A DNA stretch of 62,641 bases from Actinomycetes bacterium (GTDB taxonomy: Bacteria; Actinomycetota; Coriobacteriia; Coriobacteriales; UBA8131), in contig WRGR01000038.1 of the NCBI GenBank assembly GCA_009787085.1, positions 1 through 62,641 of the forward strand, read 5' to 3'. Each line of letters opens with the position of its first letter. Position 1 is the stretch's first letter. Under the pieces are notes generated by a model. That model saw only the letters and a list, made by a program, of their open reading frames with translations, was not told where the DNA came from and searched no databases. Both the position numbers and the translations under genes were made by a program. Below, piece by piece: positions 51,253-60,573 of this stretch.

Positions 51253-51828
51253 ATGAGTGAAACGAAAATTGGCCGTAAGGTGCGGGAGTTGCGGGAGTCC
51301 TTGGAACTGACAAACGAGGAGCTGGCCGAGCGCAGCGGCGCGGATGTCGAGCTGATCAAAGAGATCGAAGCCGGGGCCGTCGCCCCTTCGCTGGCTCCCT
51401 TGATCCGGATCACCAGGGCCTTGGGTGTGCGTCTGGGAACCTTGCTTGATGACGACGAGAACTTGGGCCCGGCCTTGGTTCGTGCCAGCAGCTATACCGA
51501 CAACACGCATTTCCGGGCGCTTCAGACCCGCTCCGATGCCGGCGGCTTGACCTTCAATGCCTTGGCCGAGGGCAAGGCCAGCCGCCATATGGAGCCCTTC
51601 TTTATCACGCTTGAGCCAGCCGATGTCCAGCAACACCAGCTTTCTGCCCATGAGGGCGAGGAGTGGCTGTTTGCCTTGGAAGGGCCGCTGGAGATCGAGT
51701 ACGGCAAAGAGGTCTATGTGCTCCAGCCGGGCGACAGCATCTATTACGACTCTATCGTGCCGCACCAGGTCCGCAGCCACAACGGCGCTTCAGCCAAGTT
51801 CGTGGCCTGTGTTTATACGCCGGCCTAG
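51253..51828 (+). CDS. XRE-family regulator with cupin sensor domain
   Basis: N-terminal XRE helix-turn-helix (VRELRESLELTNEELAERSG, then LIKEIEAG) at residues 8-65. C-terminal cupin domain with HEGEEWLFALEGPLEIEYGKE and DSIYYDSIVPHQVRSH, providing metal-binding His and Glu. Such regulators usually control the gene beside them; the AMP ligase begins 11 bp after this stop. ATG 51253. Confidence 0.87.
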   Translation: MSETKIGRKVRELRESLELTNEELAERSGADVELIKEIEAGAVAPSLAPLIRITRALGVRLGTLLDDDENLGPALVRASSYTDNTHFRALQTRSDAGGLTFNALAEGKASRHMEPFFITLEPADVQQHQLSAHEGEEWLFALEGPLEIEYGKEVYVLQPGDSIYYDSIVPHQVRSHNGASAKFVACVYTPA

Positions 51829-51838
51829 GGGGCAAGCG

Positions 51839-53632
51839 ATGTCTGATACCAGCGATACAAGCAAGAAAGCCGCTGCAGCGCCCGCAGCGCCCGCAGCGTC
51901 CGCAGCCCCAGGCCCAGCCGCATCCGCAGCACCCGCCACAGTGCCCCCAGCACTCCAGCCCGGCTCACCGGACTGGCCGCTGCATAGCGAGCAGACCATC
52001 GGCAGTTACTTCCAAGCACAGGTTGCAGCCGCCCCCGATCAGGAGTTCGTCGTCTACCACGACCGCAACCTGCGTTGGACATGGCGCGAGTTCGACGAGC
52101 GCACCAACAATTTGGCCAAAGGGCTGTTAGCCATCGGCATGCGTCCCGGCGACCATCTCGGTGTTTGGGCACGCAACGTCCCCGACTGGCTGACGCTGAT
52201 GTTCGCCACCGCCAAAGTCGGCATCGTCTTGGTGACCATGAACCCGGCCTATAAGAGCCATGAGCTGGATTACGTGCTCAAGCAGTCTGATATGAGTGCT
52301 CTTTGCATCATCGATGCCTGGCGGGACGTAGACTATGTGAGCATTATCCGCGAGTTGATCCCGGAGGCCAGAACGCACCAGCGCGGTCACCTGAAAACCG
52401 CCGAGTACCCTTATCTGAGAAACCTGATCTTCCTCGGCCCGGAGAAGCATCGCGGCTTCTACTCGCTGCCGGAGATGATCCTGCTGGGGTCGCACGAGAG
52501 CGATACTGTGCTCGACCAGGCGGCCGCCGGGCTGAAAAACACTGACGTGGTGAACATGCAGTACACCAGCGGCACCACTGGCTTTCCCAAAGGCGTGATG
52601 CTCACCCACCGCAACATCCTGAACAACGGCTTTTACATCGGCGAGGGACAGCGCCTCTCGGCCGCCGACCGGGTTTGTCTGCCGGTGCCCTTCTTCCACT
52701 GCTTCGGCTGTGTGCTGGGGGTGATGGCCTGCCTCACGCATCATTCAACTATGGTCATTGTCGAGGAATTCGACGCGCTCAAGGTGCTGCAATCAGTGTC
52801 GGGGGAGAAATGCACAGCCGTCTATGGGGTGCCAACTATGTTCATTGCCGAGCTGAACCATCCCCGCTTCGACGAGTTTGACCTTTCCAGTTTGCGCACT
52901 GGCATCATTGCCGGCTCCGTTGCGCCTTCCGAGGTAGTTCGGGGCATCAACGACAAGATGGGTGCGACCGAGCTGATCAACTGCTATGGCTTAACTGAGA
53001 CTTCGCCGGTTTTTATCCAGACCTCTTGGAACGATTCTGACGAGCATCGCCTGACTACTATCGGTCGCCCCCACGAGGCGGTCAGCGTCCAGGTCATCGA
53101 CCCGATCGATAAGCACGTCTGCGGCCCCGGCGAGGTCGGTGAGCTGTGCTGCAAGGGCTATAACGTGATGCAGGGCTACTACAAGATGCCGGAGGCCACT
53201 GCCAAGGCCATCGATGAGCAAGGCTACCTGCACTCTGGTGACCTCGGCAGCTTTGACCAGGACGGCTACTACCAAGTCACCGGGCGCATCAAAGATATGA
53301 TCATCCGTGGTGGCGAGAACATCTACCCTTTGGAAGTTGAGAATTTCCTGCTCACCGTGCCCGGAGTGCTCGATGCCCAAGTGGTCGGCGCCCCGGACGA
53401 GCGCTACGGCGAGATCGTCGTGGCCTTTATCAAGACCCGTGAGGGCTTCACGCTCAGCGAGGCGGGCATCCGGGAGGCCACAGTGAAGAAGATGGCCCGC
53501 TTCAAGGTTCCAAAATATGTCTTCTTCGTCAATGAGTTCCCGTTGACCACCAGCGGCAAGGTGCAGAAGTACAAGCTGCGGGAGACCGCCGTCGAGTTGG
53601 TGGCGGAGCGCAAGCAGCAGGAGTGCGTCTAA
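51839..53632 (+). CDS. AMP-binding acyl-CoA ligase
   Basis: The AMP-binding motif YTSGTTGFPKG is at about residues 241-251. The other ANL-family motifs are YGLTETSP, and HSGDLGSFDQDGYYQVTGRIKDMIIRGGENIYP, with a C-terminal Lys in TTSGKVQKYKLRE. It activates a fatty or aryl acid with ATP and CoA; the substrate is unknown. ATG 51839 follows AGGGGGC. The first 30 residues after the start are an Ala/Pro-rich repeat (APAAPAASAAP, 51864-51945) absent from the family. Confidence 0.88.
   Translation: MSDTSDTSKKAAAAPAAPAASAAPGPAASAAPATVPPALQPGSPDWPLHSEQTIGSYFQAQVAAAPDQEFVVYHDRNLRWTWREFDERTNNLAKGLLAIGMRPGDHLGVWARNVPDWLTLMFATAKVGIVLVTMNPAYKSHELDYVLKQSDMSALCIIDAWRDVDYVSIIRELIPEARTHQRGHLKTAEYPYLRNLIFLGPEKHRGFYSLPEMILLGSHESDTVLDQAAAGLKNTDVVNMQYTSGTTGFPKGVMLTHRNILNNGFYIGEGQRLSAADRVCLPVPFFHCFGCVLGVMACLTHHSTMVIVEEFDALKVLQSVSGEKCTAVYGVPTMFIAELNHPRFDEFDLSSLRTGIIAGSVAPSEVVRGINDKMGATELINCYGLTETSPVFIQTSWNDSDEHRLTTIGRPHEAVSVQVIDPIDKHVCGPGEVGELCCKGYNVMQGYYKMPEATAKAIDEQGYLHSGDLGSFDQDGYYQVTGRIKDMIIRGGENIYPLEVENFLLTVPGVLDAQVVGAPDERYGEIVVAFIKTREGFTLSEAGIREATVKKMARFKVPKYVFFVNEFPLTTSGKVQKYKLRETAVELVAERKQQECV
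51864..51945 (+). repeat. In-frame Ala/Pro repeat at AMP ligase N-terminus
   Basis: GCAGCGCCC, GCAGCGTCC and GCATCCGCAGCAC-like units recur, encoding APAAPAAS blocks. Confidence 0.8.
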
Positions 53633-53674
53633 AATAGCCGTGCGGTGGCGAATAATCTTAGAAGGAGAAAGCGC

Positions 53675-54520
53675 ATGCCCCAAAAAAGAGTGATCACCAT
53701 TCAGGATATCTCTTGTGTCGGCAAATGCTCGCTGACGGTTGCCCTGCCGATTATTTCGGCCGGGGGTATCGAAGCCGCTATCTTGCCGACCGCCATTCTC
53801 TCCACCCATACCGGTGGCTTCGAGGGCTATACCTTCCGTGACTTGACTGACGATATCGAGCCGATCGTCGCCCACTGGGCATCCCTTGGCCTTCAGGCCG
53901 ATGCCGTCTACACCGGCTATTTGGGCAGCGAGCACCAGCAGCAGCAGATGGCCACGATCTTCTCCGCTTTCAAGAAACAGGGCGCCTTAGTTTTTGTCGA
54001 TCCGGCGATGGCCGATATGGGGCAGCTCTACCCGGCTTTTGACGCGCACTTTGCCATGGGGATGCGTGATTTGGTGGCAGCCTCTGACCTGACGGCCCCC
54101 AACCTTACCGAGGCGACCATGATGCTGGGAAAGCCTTGGCCAGGCGAGGATTATGACCAAGCCTATATCGAGGACATCTTGCGCCAGCTGGTCGACTTGG
54201 GGCCTGCCCGGGCAGTATTGACCGGTGTCAGCTTTGCGGCCGACAGTTTGGGTGCAGCGGCTATCGACCGTGTGACTGGACGCATCGACTACTACTTTAC
54301 GGAGCGTGTTGAGGGCTACTATCATGGCACCGGTGATATCTACTCCAGCGCCCTGCTGACAGCGATTGTCAATGGCCGGACACTGGCCGATGCCATCCGC
54401 ATTGCCTGTGAGTTCACTGTCGGTGCGATCAAGCGTACCCACGCGGCAGGCACCGACCCGCGTTATGGAGTCGATTTCGAGCATCAGTTAGGCCAGTTTA
54501 TACAACTGTTGGCGAATTGA
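53675..54520 (+). CDS. pdxK: Pyridoxamine/pyridoxal kinase
   Basis: 281-aa ribokinase-fold kinase: VITIQDISCVGKCSLTVALPIIS opens as in the pyridoxamine kinase group; VFVDPAMAD, LTAPNLTEATMMLG and the anion-hole GTGDIYSSALLTAI follow, with the catalytic Asp. It salvages B6 vitamers to the 5'-phosphate. ATG 53675 follows AGAAGGAGAAA. Confidence 0.9.
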   Translation: MPQKRVITIQDISCVGKCSLTVALPIISAGGIEAAILPTAILSTHTGGFEGYTFRDLTDDIEPIVAHWASLGLQADAVYTGYLGSEHQQQQMATIFSAFKKQGALVFVDPAMADMGQLYPAFDAHFAMGMRDLVAASDLTAPNLTEATMMLGKPWPGEDYDQAYIEDILRQLVDLGPARAVLTGVSFAADSLGAAAIDRVTGRIDYYFTERVEGYYHGTGDIYSSALLTAIVNGRTLADAIRIACEFTVGAIKRTHAAGTDPRYGVDFEHQLGQFIQLLAN

Positions 54521-54568
54521 TCCCAACGGCTTTTGTGTCCTTGTGGCCGATGGCTGCAAAGACAAAGC

Positions 54569-54592
54569 TAGGGAAGTGCCGAATTGATCATG
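54569..54592 (+). repeat. Solo MITE left end
   Basis: CTAGGGAAGTGCCGAATTGATC matches the consensus left end. It marks the junction between the core chromosome and the region of foreign remnants. Confidence 0.6.
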
Positions 54593-54616
54593 TCACGCCA
54601 GGGAGGCTGGCGAGGC

Positions 54617-54815
54617 GATACTCGCCCCCACCAAGACCATAGCCTCGCCTGATGCCATCCGTATCGGCAGCTACTGTGGTCTCCCCATGGAGCTTTCCTT
54701 CGATGTCGTCTCCCGCGAGTACGTGGTGGCGTTCAAGGGCAGGCTGCACCCCATCCGGTGACGCTCGGCACAGATGCGTCGGGCAACATCGCCCGTATCG
54801 CCAACGAGAAAAACG
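54617..54815 (+). pseudogene. Fragment of integrative-element helicase/methylase
   Basis: The frame from about 54627 reads IASPDAIRIGSYCGLPMEL then SFDVVSREYVVAFKGRLHP, and after a one-base shift near 54760, VTLGTDASGNIARIANEKN. These two runs, in this order, are typical of the large SNF2-helicase/methylase proteins of conjugative elements. Only about 65 codons remain. Confidence 0.55.
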
Positions 54816-54847
54816 TGTTTTGTCCTGCATTTTAAGGTTTCTCTGGC

Positions 54848-55290
54848 CTATCTTAAGACCACCCAATAACCGTCGCTTGTTTTCCCTTGGTATTTAATAG
54901 CACCGGCTTTTCTTAAGGCAGCCAATCGACGATAGACACTGCTTTCCGATACGCCTATCTCTTTCGCCAGTTCTTTCCTGGAAAAATGCGAGTTTTCCTC
55001 TAGGAGCGCAATGATCGCCCTATCGGTGTTTTGCGCGAACTCAGAAGCAGGCATCCGTTTCTGAGCTTGAGAAGCAAGTACAGGCGGCCTGAACAAGTTG
55101 ACCCTGAGCATGTCACCAATCTCTTGAAGCTCCGGCTCTTGAATTCCGAGTTCCTCGCAGCTTTCCCGAATGCGCTTTAGCCCGGTACCCCAGCTCTCGT
55201 GCAAATCCATCTGCTTGAACGCCTCGGTGACTTTCGGGTTATCTATCCCAACGATGAGCCTGCCGCCAGCGGTGTTGGCGAAACGCAAAC
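54848..55290 (-). pseudogene. ATP-binding/HTH regulator (AlbA_2 type), fragment
   Basis: The piece FANTAGGRLIVGIDN is the start of the AlbA_2/AAA_4 domain. It jumps to HESWGTGLKRIRESCEELGI, the C-terminal part of the GHKL-like domain, so about 200 residues between have been lost. A winged HTH (FSRKELAKEIGVSESSVYRRLAALRKAGAI) closes it. The N-terminus is cut at about 55290 where the next fragment starts in the opposite direction. Confidence 0.6.
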
Positions 55291-55296
55291 GATGAA

Positions 55297-55680
55297 CTCC
55301 GTGTCTTCGAGTCGGCAATCGACGCACTCTCATACGCGACCATGCTGCTTGACGAGAACAAGGACTGGCGGGACGAGAACCTGCTCTCGTTGGGAGGCAT
55401 CCCACCGGCAAGCACCAATCCGGGCAAGAGAAGCATCCCGCAGGCAATCGTGCAGTACCTCTCCGAGCGCCCTTACACCAAAATAATTCACTTGCATTTC
55501 GATAACGATGTGCCGGGAATCGAAGCCGCCGACTCGATAGCGACTGCCCTCTATGGGCGATGCGAAGTCCATATCTCGCCTCCCGAGACAGGCAAGGACA
55601 TGAACGAGTGCCTCTTGGCGAAGCGCAAGCTGTATCCCCCCGAGAAGGTTTCGCGCAACGAGGCTGGTCTTATCCGCAGC
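55297..55680 (+). pseudogene. Toprim/DUF3991 protein of integrative element, fragment
   Basis: VFESAIDALSYATMLLDENK, LLSLGGIPPAS, LHFDNDVPGIEAADSIATAL and PPETGKDMNECLL form the toprim-like C-terminal domain of DUF3991 proteins encoded on ICEs. The N-terminal half is missing and no proper start is seen. It borders the HTH regulator fragment at about 55290. Confidence 0.6.
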
Positions 55681-55717
55681 TCAAAGAGGACGCGCCACCA
55701 GAAAGAGAGGGCACGAC

Positions 55718-55920
55718 ATGAGGAAGCACCCGATATCACGTGGACATTTGCGAGACGCTGAAAAAAGACCGTCACGGTCGAGGCGTCCTCACTCGACGAG
55801 GCGTATGACGTTGCCCAAACAGAGTGGCTCGATGGCAAGCATATCCTCGTTCCAGACGACTTCACAGACATCAACTTTACCATCGGGGAGCGCCAGAAGG
55901 ATCACAGCCTAGAGAGATAA
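55718..55920 (+). pseudogene. DpnD/PcfM-like protein, frameshifted
   Basis: Reading 55718 (MRKHPISR) and shifting after the A6 run near 55760 gives ETLKKTVTVEASSLDEAYDVAQTEWLDGK and FTDINFTIGERQKDHSLER. This is the small DpnD/PcfM-like protein found beside ICE genes. A single extra A or G in the run accounts for the break. Confidence 0.5.
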
Positions 55921-55929
55921 CAAGGTGCC

Positions 55930-57426
55930 AAGTAAAACGATCGTTTATCGCATCAACAATGGTGTATGTATGGAGCTTGTCACCGAAAGCCTGTGCTGTA
56001 GTACGTAGAAACGGACTCCCGCCGCCCCCCGCGTTGACGGCGAAAATCGGCGTACCTGTAAAACCGAAAATATGATAGTTGCGGAATGTTTTGATAATCT
56101 TTTGGTGCATATCTCCGAACTGGGAACGGTGGCACTCATCAAAAATCAAGACCATGTGCTGACGGAAAATATCATGCCCCTTGTTCTTGCCGATAAACTT
56201 ATCCAGCTTCTGAATGGTTGTGATAATAATGTGGGCATTCGGGTCTTCAAGCTGTCTTTGTAATATGTGGGCGGCGGCGTTGCTGTTTGCCGCGCCCTTC
56301 TCAAAGCGGTCATATTCTTTCATTGTTTGGTAATCGAGGTCTTTTCTATCCACCACAAACAATACTTTATCTATATGAGGCAACGCGCTCGCAAGCTGAG
56401 CGGTCTTGAAGCTGGTGAGAGCCTTGCCGCTCCCCGTGGTATGCCAGATATAGCCGCCAGCCTCGACCGTGCCTGTTTTCTTGTAATTGGTGGATACCTC
56501 TATACGATTCAATATCCGCTCGGTCGCGGCGATTTGATACGGACGCATCACAAGCAATAATTCCTCACTGGTGAAAACGCAGTAGCGCGTGAGGATATTG
56601 AGTATAGTATGCTTGGCGAAAAGGTCTTAGTGAAGTCCACAAGGTCAGCAATGGCTTTGTTGTTCGCATCCGACCAATAGCTCGTGAACTCAAAGCTGTT
56701 GCTGGTTTTCTCGGCTTTATTGCGTGTACCGTCGCCCTGCTCCTTGATATGCTGGTTGCGGGTAGTGTTGCTGTAATACTTGGTATATGTGCCGTTAGAG
56801 ATAACGAAAATCTGTATGTATTCATACAAGCCCGACGACGCGCAAAAGCTGTCGCGCTGGTAGCGGTTGATTTGGTTGAACGCCTCGCGGATAGCCATGT
56901 CTCGCCGTTTAAGCTCAGTATGGACGAGAGGCAAGCCATTGACCAGCACCGTCACGTCATAGCGGGCTTCATGCGCCCTGTCACCTAGGCTCTGGGCGCC
57001 CGCTTCCTCATACTGATTGAGGGCTTGGAGACGGTTGTTGTGGATGTTCTTTTTGTCGATGAGGTAAATGTTTTTGGTCGTGCCGTCATCGCGTTTGAGG
57101 ATTTGCACATGGTCTTTCTGTATCCTGCGGGTCTTCTCCACAATACCGTCGTTAGCGCTGGCAACGCACTCGGTAAAAAACCGTTCCCACTCGGTATCCG
57201 AAAAGGTGTAGCCGTTGAGGGTTTCAAGCTGGCGGCGCAAATTGACAACCAGTCCCGCTTCATTGGTGACGGAGATGTATTCATAGCCCTGCGCGGTAAG
57301 CTGGCGAATAAACTCCTTTTCCAAAGCCGCCTCGCTCTGATAATCCGCTGCTCGCTTGTATGCGGGAGTATATTCGGCGACAACAGTGGATTCGGTATCG
57401 GCGGCAACGATACTGTATTGGCTCAT
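55930..57426 (-). pseudogene. hsdR: Type I restriction subunit HsdR, frameshifted and truncated
   Basis: ATG 57426 follows GAGGAAG. The N-terminal nuclease domain is present (RYDVTVLVNGLPLVHTELKRRD). At the A4 run 56619-56622 the frame breaks: restoring one base rejoins KTF to AKHTILNILTRYCVFTSEELL, and the second frame continues with the helicase motifs. Walker A reads TTGSGKALTS, where the usual Thr after Lys is Ala. The DEAD box is FDECHRSQFG. The gene stops at about 55930, where ICE remnant sequence starts; a full HsdR is near 1,000 aa, so about half is lost. It cannot restrict. Confidence 0.8.
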
Positions 57427-57448
57427 TGTGCGCTCACTTCCTCAAAGG

Positions 57449-58058
57449 TTAGTAATTGTTGGCATCACTGTCGAATGTCAAGAGATAATTGCGATAATAT
57501 TCGTATTGTTTCTTACGGGCACTAAGCTCCGCTGTAAGCTCCGTGAAATTGTCGAGGATGCGGACAATTTCAGCTTGGATGGGGAAGGGCGGGAGGGGGA
57601 ACTTATATTTCATAATGGCATCTTTACTTCCGCGTGGCATTTTTTGCGCCCTTGGAATTTGAGATATTATAGTGAAAGAAATGCTCTTACGAAAGAACAT
57701 AAAACAAGTATTCAGATGAGACTTTATCAGAGTATTCTTCGTTGATATGTATTACCAATACATTACCGTTTGTTCCACCTTCATGAGTAGCCCGCCATAT
57801 TCTTCTGAGGTATGGGCGAATATTGCCCAGTAGAACATCACCAGCTAAAAATTGCGTAAGGCGCCCCTCTGTTGGGACATAGCTGGAACTTGTTTTACCG
57901 TGCTTGTCGGGCAGAAGATTATCAACGCCGACATAGGTATCCTCATCGACCCCAGCGGCATCAATGCGACTCCTGGAATAGCAGCAAGTTTCTCCTAATT
58001 CTTCAAACTCCATCCCCTGCGGGCAAAGATCGCGTATCATATCGTCTAATCTACTCAT
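57449..58058 (-). pseudogene. hsdS: Type I specificity subunit HsdS, broken
   Basis: ATG 58058 ([21 protein letters not shown]) opens a first target-recognition domain that runs to YLFYVLS, then TAA. The same frame continues after the stop ([15 protein letters not shown]), shifts at an A6 run near 57645, and resumes as [32 protein letters not shown] with the central coiled coil. The second recognition domain is absent: a half-size HsdS with at least two lesions. Confidence 0.75.
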
Positions 58059-59058
58059 CTTCGCCCCCTTCATTTCTCTGCGCCAATTCCCGCACAGCGC
58101 GGTCAAAGTCGCTTTCGAGCTGCTTCATCTCGCGGGCACGGTAAAGCTCAAATTCTTTTTCTGCCTTTTCAATGGCTTGCTTGTGGGAAATTGAGCCGCT
58201 TCCAGTCAGCAGCTTGCGTTTGAGGGCGATAATCTGGCCGTCCAAGGCCGAAACCCAATCCGCCATTGTCATTGGGTTTTGTTCCAACGCTTGAAACTCT
58301 GCAAAGTCCAAGAATTGCGATACCAATAAATTGAGCCGTTGCAACTCAATCTCAGACAGATAATTTTTAGCAATTTTCACATCATCTTTTGTGATATATT
58401 CGCCCTTGAAGTTCGTCATCCCGACAAGGGGCTTTTCGTTATCCACTCGGTCATATATCACCTCAGCGGCGGTATGCTCATGAACAGCGAAATGAAGTTT
58501 GTTCTGGACAGTGGCAAAGAACTTTTTCGTCAAGTCTGCGCGGGGGTCATAATCAGTTGACGTAGCATATATGTCTGTGACCTGCTGATAAAAATTACGC
58601 TCGCTGCTACGAATATCGCGGATACGCTGCAATAATTCGCGAAAATAACGTGAACCGCCTTGTTTTAGGCGTTCATCGTCCATGGCAAAGCCTTTTTGGA
58701 TATAGTCATGCAGCCGCTCGGTTGCCCAGCGGCGAAAGCGCGTGGCAATCTGCGACTGCACACGGTAGCCCAGTGCGATAATCATATCAAGATTGTAATG
58801 GTCAATGTTGCGTTTTACATCACGACTGCCCTCGCGCCGAACTAATAAAAATTTCTTATGAGTTGCCTCCGCTTCAAGTTCTCCATCTTTATAGATGCTA
58901 TCAATGTGCATACTGACATTGGGCTGAGATGTGTCGTAGACCTCGGCAATTTGATTCTGCGTTAGCCACAAATCCTCATCGGCAAAGCGCACAGAAATAT
59001 TGGTAATGCCGTCATCATCTTGATAGAGGATAATTTTGTTTTCTTCATTTTTGTTCAT
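58051..59058 (-). CDS. RhuM family virulence/DNA-damage-type protein
   Basis: 335 aa. The N-terminal part has [30 protein letters not shown], an HTH-like region with [19 protein letters not shown] and [23 protein letters not shown]; these are the RhuM signature. The middle is typical ([21 protein letters not shown]). It sits between hsdM and hsdS, a common spot for RhuM in type I restriction loci. Its exact role is unknown. ATG 59058 overlaps the hsdM stop by 4 bases and its end overlaps the hsdS start. It appears intact. Confidence 0.82.
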   Translation of the reverse strand: MNKNEENKIILYQDDDGITNISVRFADEDLWLTQNQIAEVYDTSQPNVSMHIDSIYKDGELEAEATHKKFLLVRREGSRDVKRNIDHYNLDMIIALGYRVQSQIATRFRRWATERLHDYIQKGFAMDDERLKQGGSRYFRELLQRIRDIRSSERNFYQQVTDIYATSTDYDPRADLTKKFFATVQNKLHFAVHEHTAAEVIYDRVDNEKPLVGMTNFKGEYITKDDVKIAKNYLSEIELQRLNLLVSQFLDFAEFQALEQNPMTMADWVSALDGQIIALKRKLLTGSGSISHKQAIEKAEKEFELYRAREMKQLESDFDRAVRELAQRNEGGEDE

Positions 59059-59559
59059 CGCTCTGCTCTCCCTTCCAACTGGTAACAATCTGTTGCCATC
59101 TGACATCCCTCAATATCCGCAATAATTGTAGCAATGTTCTCGCTTTTTGCCTTGCGAAGCACCATGATACAGGTAGCAATGCTTGTCCCGTAAAAAAGGT
59201 TGTCGGGTAGTTGTATCACACAATCCACAAAGTTGTTGTCAATGAGGTATTTTCGGATTTTCTGCTCCGCGCCCCCGCGATAAAATATGCCCGGGAAACA
59301 TACAATCGCCGCCGTGCCGTCAGTCGCCAGCCACGAAAGCAAGTGCATAATAAACGCGAGGTCGGCTTTGCTTTTAGGCGCAAGCACCCCAGCGGGCGAA
59401 AAGCGCGGGTCGTTGATTAATAATGGATTAGCGTCGCCGTCCCGCTTGATAGAATACGGCGGATTGGAGGCAATCGCCTCAAACGGTTCATCATCCCAAT
59501 GCAGAGGGTCAATAAGTGTGTCGCCGTGACCGATGTCAAACTTATCATAATCAATATCC
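59055..59559 (-). pseudogene. hsdM: Type I modification subunit HsdM, C-terminal part
   Basis: Contains the catalytic [12 protein letters not shown] motif (N6-adenine methyltransferase NPPY), then [32 protein letters not shown] and [15 protein letters not shown]. The N-terminal half and motif I are gone: at about 59560 the frame passes into the terminal inverted repeat of the RIT-like element. Codons of the repeat ([15 protein letters not shown]) prefix the remaining sequence. Confidence 0.8.
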
Positions 59560-59616
59560 ACTAAATTCCGATATCGGAATTTTGTCGAATATCCCGATTC
59601 CCGATTTATTCCGATT
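59560..59616 (+). repeat. Left terminal inverted repeat of RIT-like element
   Basis: 57 bp, inverted copy of 62157-62213 with one or two mismatches. Contains the perfect 18-bp palindrome AATTCCGATATCGGAATT at 59564-59581, a plausible recombinase site. Confidence 0.93.
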
Positions 59617-59755
59617 GCAGCCTGAAACGGCCTTGCGGTCAGCATAGATAATCCAAAACATCGGAATAAGCAGTCACCCAAAACAAACGCCTTTCATGAC
59701 AGATACTGTATCCACTAGATGGTACTTGAGTTCTGACTTGAAAGGAAGGCTTTTT

Positions 59756-60573
59756 ATGAATGAGGTAAATGAGCTTGTGGAGGGGATGATCGCAGAGCTG
59801 GGATCCATACACACCAGCAAGGCGACCCTCAAGCACAGTATGAGGTGTTGTGAGCAAATCGCTCTGTTCTGCATCGCCAAGGACGTAGGCGCATACGACG
59901 AAGCGGTCGTCAGGGACTATGCGCGCTCGACGTCGCCCCGATGCTGCACAACCCCGCCCCGCCCCGCCGCAAGGCCCTGCCCTGCCTCACCGAAGACGAG
60001 GTGTCCGGCCTGCTGGGGGCGATAGGCACTAGCACCGCAAAAGGAAAGCGCGACAACGCCATCGTCCGCCTTGCGCTGGGAACCGGCCTGCGCAACTGCG
60101 ACATAGTGGCGCTTACGCTGGACGACATCAGCTGGCGCGCCGACGAGATACGGCTTGCGCAGGGCAAGACTTCAGAGCCGCTGGCGCTCCCGCTGCTGCC
60201 CGACGTCGGAAACGCCATAGCCGACTATATCCTGAACGCACGCCCAGAATCAGAGGACCGCCGTATCTTCTTGCACGTCAAAAGCCCCCATGTGGGACTG
60301 AGCGGTGCCGCCGGCCCCAATATCGCCGAGCGCTACTTTGCCAAGGCCGGGATAGCGCGCGAGGCCTACAACGGCAAGACGTTCCATGCGCTCAGACGGA
60401 CAGCCGGAACCAGGCTGGTCAAGTCTGGCGCGGGCACCCCTATGACGGCCCAGATCCTCGGGCAAAGGCGGGTAGACTCGGCTAAGAGATACATTGCCCT
60501 TGACGACGGGGCCATGCGCGAGTGCTGCCTGCCGCTGGAACGCCTTGCCTCCAGAAAGGAGGGGCTGCAATGA
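59756..60573 (+). pseudogene. Tyrosine recombinase 1 of RIT-like element, internally deleted
   Basis: ATG 59756 follows AAGGAAGGC and opens the N-terminal SAM-like domain (NELVEGMIAELGSI ... EAVVRDYA). At about 59935 the sequence jumps, in a different frame, to RRKALPCLTEDEVSGLL and the catalytic domain. The catalytic residues of that domain are present: Arg in GTGLRNCDI, HALRR and the Tyr in KRYIALDD. About 100 middle residues and one frame step are missing. The stop overlaps the next start (ATGA). Confidence 0.72.
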
